Below, one piece after another: positions 31,659 to 34,190 of a stretch of DNA of 34,190 nucleotides (positions are counted from its first letter, which is position 1; each line of letters starts with the position of its first letter). This DNA is from an uncultured Alphaproteobacteria bacterium. GTDB taxonomy: Bacteria > Pseudomonadota > Alphaproteobacteria > Rs-D84. The notes beneath the pieces are model-generated. The model was not told the origin of the DNA. It saw only the letters and a program-made list of their open reading frames with translations, and ran no database searches. A program made the position numbers and the translations under genes. The stretch is taken from assembly GCA_944390835.1 (NCBI GenBank), contig CALXQT010000023.1:1-34190 (forward strand). Reading direction: 5' to 3'.

Positions 31659-32666
31659 ATGATAAACAAAATATTCGATTTTTTTAAAAAGTATAAATAT
31701 CCTATTATATGGACGGTCTGTTATGCTTTTATAGTTTGGGCGATATTATTTTTTCTATTTAAATTTGATATATTTGTACGACAAAATTGGATAATTCTTT
31801 CACATGCTCATTTACGCGGCTTCCCAGGTTTTGTTTTTGGAATATTAATTTTATCTGCGATACCAATATACATTGCAACAACGGCAGTAATAGTTCGTAC
31901 GAAACAGCCATTATTTACAATAAAATTACCAAAATTTTTGACACCTATCCCTGATGATACGCAATCCTTAGAAGAAACAAATGAAAAATCAGAAAAAGAG
32001 ATCACAGAGGATAAACCACAGGAACCACAACAACAACCAGAAAAAATAATTCCGACAGAATTACAGTTTGCATTTGCACGAGCACGCACACATATAGGCC
32101 CTGCTCCCAAAACAAATTTTGATATCAGCAACATTACATCCTCGCAATTTTCTGCTTCAAAAGAAACTACACCAGAATTGCAATCAGAAACCAGTTTCCC
32201 TTTACCTAATGATTTTGACATCGAAAAAGAAGAGATTCAAGCACCTTCTTTTTCACCGGTTTTCTCGGACATAAATTTTGATGAAGCTTCAGAAGCAGAT
32301 ACGCCCTCCCTAATAACAAACGAGGTAGAAACCGAGGTCACAGAAAATCAAGTCGTTACTGAATACCTTATAAAAAAAGCGATAAAATTTACGGTAGAAA
32401 AAGATCTAATATTCACAGAACATGATGTAATTGCTTCGCACACAGACCCAGATTTTTGGATAGCGGATAACGAGACATGGTTTGCAGCAGGCAGACATAA
32501 AGCCTCACCAATAGACGAACTTTTAGTTGAAAGCAAAAAACGTGGGTTACGTCCAGTATTATATTTAGGTTCAACTAACATTTTAGATATAGAAAGTCGT
32601 TGCAACCAATGGTCAGAGTCAGGAATTACAGTAATAAAAGATTTAGAAATTTTAAATATAAATTAA
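31659..32666 (+). CDS. Inner-membrane protein with unknown C-terminal cytoplasmic domain
   Basis: 335 aa from ATG 31659; an upstream in-frame TTG at 31641 lies inside the -10 region and is rejected. Two membrane segments (about residues 14-34 and 53-79) with a short loop, then a long acidic, Pro/Gln/Glu-rich linker (about 95-225). The C-terminal domain (about 235-335) is compact: DPDFWIADNETWFAAGRHKAS, VESKKRGLRPVLYLGSTNI, GITVIKDLEI. The alternating strands and helices hint at a Rossmann- or nuclease-like fold, but I cannot name it. The promoter leaves no room for a ribosome site. The stop codon overlaps that of the convergent cysteine-rich gene by two bases, with no terminator between. Confidence 0.82.
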   Translation: MINKIFDFFKKYKYPIIWTVCYAFIVWAILFFLFKFDIFVRQNWIILSHAHLRGFPGFVFGILILSAIPIYIATTAVIVRTKQPLFTIKLPKFLTPIPDDTQSLEETNEKSEKEITEDKPQEPQQQPEKIIPTELQFAFARARTHIGPAPKTNFDISNITSSQFSASKETTPELQSETSFPLPNDFDIEKEEIQAPSFSPVFSDINFDEASEADTPSLITNEVETEVTENQVVTEYLIKKAIKFTVEKDLIFTEHDVIASHTDPDFWIADNETWFAAGRHKASPIDELLVESKKRGLRPVLYLGSTNILDIESRCNQWSESGITVIKDLEILNIN

Positions 32667-34190
32667 AACTGAATATCTACACACTCTGGCTGACTGGGGC
32701 TCGCCCACGATTTACAAGACTTGCTCCCAAAAAAAGGCGTTTTTATAGAATCACAAATTTGTGTAGTAGTACATTTATGGCACACTAATGTGTCCATATT
32801 AAAATCTGTTGTTATAGTCTCTCTATAGTTCCATTGCTCATTTTCGAAACGCCCTGATAAGTCAACAGAAGCCTTTATAGACTGAGCTCCTTTATAATCT
32901 GCCGTTAACGCACCAACCGTACCGCCAACCAAGGCTGCAGACCCAACTGTTCCAGCAGTTGCCAACGCAGCCGTAACAGCCGTTCCTGTAATAGTTGGGG
33001 CCATAACAGTTGTTGTTATACTAACTCCTCCCACAACAACCGTTTTAGCAACAGGAACCAAAGATGCCGAAATTACGGTCCCGATGCCAGCAGTAAAAAT
33101 GGTTACAACTACTGCCGCCGCGACAATAAGAACAGCTGCAGTAATAATTCCTATAAGGGATTTTGGGGCTTCAGATTTAGCTAGGCCGGACATTTCTGGA
33201 ATATTTACACATGCTTGGCGAGCCATCTCACGACGAGCATCTTTACCATTTTCGTTTTTAGCCTCCGACATACGCTCCATAATTGTAACATAGTCTTGAG
33301 ATTGTTGTGTTAAAAGTTCGTCATATTTTTTATAATAATTTTGACGAGCTTTATTTACCGCTAACATAGATATTTTTTTTCTAATCTGTTTTGTTAACTC
33401 TGGAAAACGGGGTTCAGCCTGGCCTGAATAAGGCTTTATTCCATCTACTTTTCGTCCGGTCATACAAAATTGAACAGTAGGATCAGATTCAATCATATTA
33501 AATATATTTTTTATATTTGATTGTAAAACAGATAATTCAGACGAAACAAACTTTTTCGATGCTTCTGCTTCTTCAATAGAATCTATATTCTTAAAATATT
33601 CGTCAACTCCACAAATATTACCATCATCATCAATTGTTACGCCATCCCACCATATTGTTCCTTCTATAACACCAGTTAACGGAGAAACAATACCCAAAGA
33701 ATTAGAAGTCGCCCCAATTACTCTACCTAATTCCTCATCGGTAACTTGCGAAACATTACTCCTACAATTAGCATATCCAACCTGTTCTCCGTTTTCAAAA
33801 GAAATATAATCACAAATTTTATAATCCAAAGAACGCGTTCCTATTTCTTCATCATAAACAAATTTATTACATGTTTCCGTATCACCACATACTTTTATAA
33901 CTGCTTCATCCAATGCTGTTTGACAATAATCCAACATTTCATTATCTATACTTAAGAATATACCCTGTGCGATATTATAAATTTCATCATAAACTGCCTC
34001 ACTACGAATATCTGTTTCACCATATACTTGTTGACAACCAACTAAAGTATCATACGGACATAAACGTATAATCGTATCTGTGTCTAAACCAACACATTGG
34101 GTATAATCAGAGCCGCATCGGTCTTCTGACTGCAAACATTCTTTTATTTGCGTCGTACACGAATTTACTCTCATTGAAGCCAATCTTGCT
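32663..34190 (-). CDS. Cysteine-rich secreted repeat protein, 5' end cut by window edge
   Basis: About 509 codons visible and open through the right edge, so the true start lies outside; the in-frame TTG at 34183 is internal. The visible part begins ARLASMRVNSC, matching AAMRVDAC in the left-edge gene. It continues with C-x6-C-x6-CG-x2-Y-x2-C, LCPYDTLVGC (LCPIDSLVVC there), IESDP-x3-QFC and RFPEL. These are clear paralogs. After a helical stretch come hydrophobic Gly/Ala/Val-rich segments (about residues 342-435 of the visible part). A CHKC-x4-QIC-like cluster, matching CHVC-x4-QVC in the protein at 2207-4363, precedes the end. The left-edge protein is cut before this region, so the full architecture may be the same. 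An envelope location is inferred. Confidence 0.86.
   Translation of the reverse strand, partial: ARLASMRVNSCTTQIKECLQSEDRCGSDYTQCVGLDTDTIIRLCPYDTLVGCQQVYGETDIRSEAVYDEIYNIAQGIFLSIDNEMLDYCQTALDEAVIKVCGDTETCNKFVYDEEIGTRSLDYKICDYISFENGEQVGYANCRSNVSQVTDEELGRVIGATSNSLGIVSPLTGVIEGTIWWDGVTIDDDGNICGVDEYFKNIDSIEEAEASKKFVSSELSVLQSNIKNIFNMIESDPTVQFCMTGRKVDGIKPYSGQAEPRFPELTKQIRKKISMLAVNKARQNYYKKYDELLTQQSQDYVTIMERMSEAKNENGKDARREMARQACVNIPEMSGLAKSEAPKSLIGIITAAVLIVAAAVVVTIFTAGIGTVISASLVPVAKTVVVGGVSITTTVMAPTITGTAVTAALATAGTVGSAALVGGTVGALTADYKGAQSIKASVDLSGRFENEQWNYRETITTDFNMDTLVCHKCTTTQICDSIKTPFFGSKSCKSWASPSQPECVDIQF

Noticed and set aside
34181-34190. TTG 34183 as the real start of the right-edge gene
   Set aside because: The sequence there aligns with an internal position of the left-edge paralog, and the frame stays open to the window edge.

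Overview
The window looks like a stretch of chromosome from a Gram-negative, AT-rich, probably gut-dwelling bacterium. The best guess is an uncultured alphaproteobacterium. Housekeeping genes (infA, tpiA, grpE, a PpiD-type folding factor and one tRNA-Gln) sit among many exported proteins: two autotransporters, an OmpA-type protein, a lipoprotein, and a choloylglycine/penicillin V acylase-type hydrolase as expected in bile-rich or gut habitats. The taxon is inference. The standard genetic code fits, since TAA, TAG and TGA all end genes.

Layout. 1-4363 (minus): two paralogous cysteine-rich secreted proteins in one operon, the second running off the left edge. 4510-4764: infA, divergent from them. 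4869-8120: a third large cysteine-rich protein and a smaller secreted protein. 8153-10423 (minus): a Pmp-like autotransporter. 10522-11936: two perfect 44-bp direct repeats flanking a two-gene polysaccharide-modification cassette, directly upstream of tRNA-Gln (11950-12023). 12208-14025: lipoprotein plus SIMPL-domain protein. 14117-15205: Ntn-hydrolase. 15284-16522: DUF1015 protein. 16546-17958 (minus): PpiD-like protein. 18028-19342: tpiA and grpE. 19388-19795 (minus): small unknown protein. 19922-23653 (minus): large autotransporter with ankyrin-like N-terminus and a subtilase domain that appears to have lost its catalytic triad. 23779-24420 (minus): heptad-repeat membrane protein. 24574-29361: operon of three cysteine-rich proteins ending in an OmpA-domain protein with a Bacteroidetes-style carboxypeptidase-regulatory-like domain. 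29612-31522 (minus): another member sharing that double glycine-zipper plan. 31659-32666: inner-membrane protein with an apparently leaderless promoter. 32663-34190 (minus): another cysteine-rich paralog, cut by the right edge and closely related to the left-edge gene.

The most striking signal is a family of at least seven secreted proteins (at 1, 2207, 4869, 24574, 25456, 29612 and 32663) built from a recurring C-x6-C unit. It is often extended to C-x6-C-x(4 or 6)-C-G-x2-aromatic-x2-C. Three members share an N-terminal signature with exactly the same spacing, C-x6-C-x4-C-x9-C-x-C, and several end in glycine-zipper hydrophobic segments. With the OmpA-domain protein they could form a disulfide-stabilised envelope assembly. 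That is inference: the sequence shows the family, the export signals and the shared architecture, but not the function.
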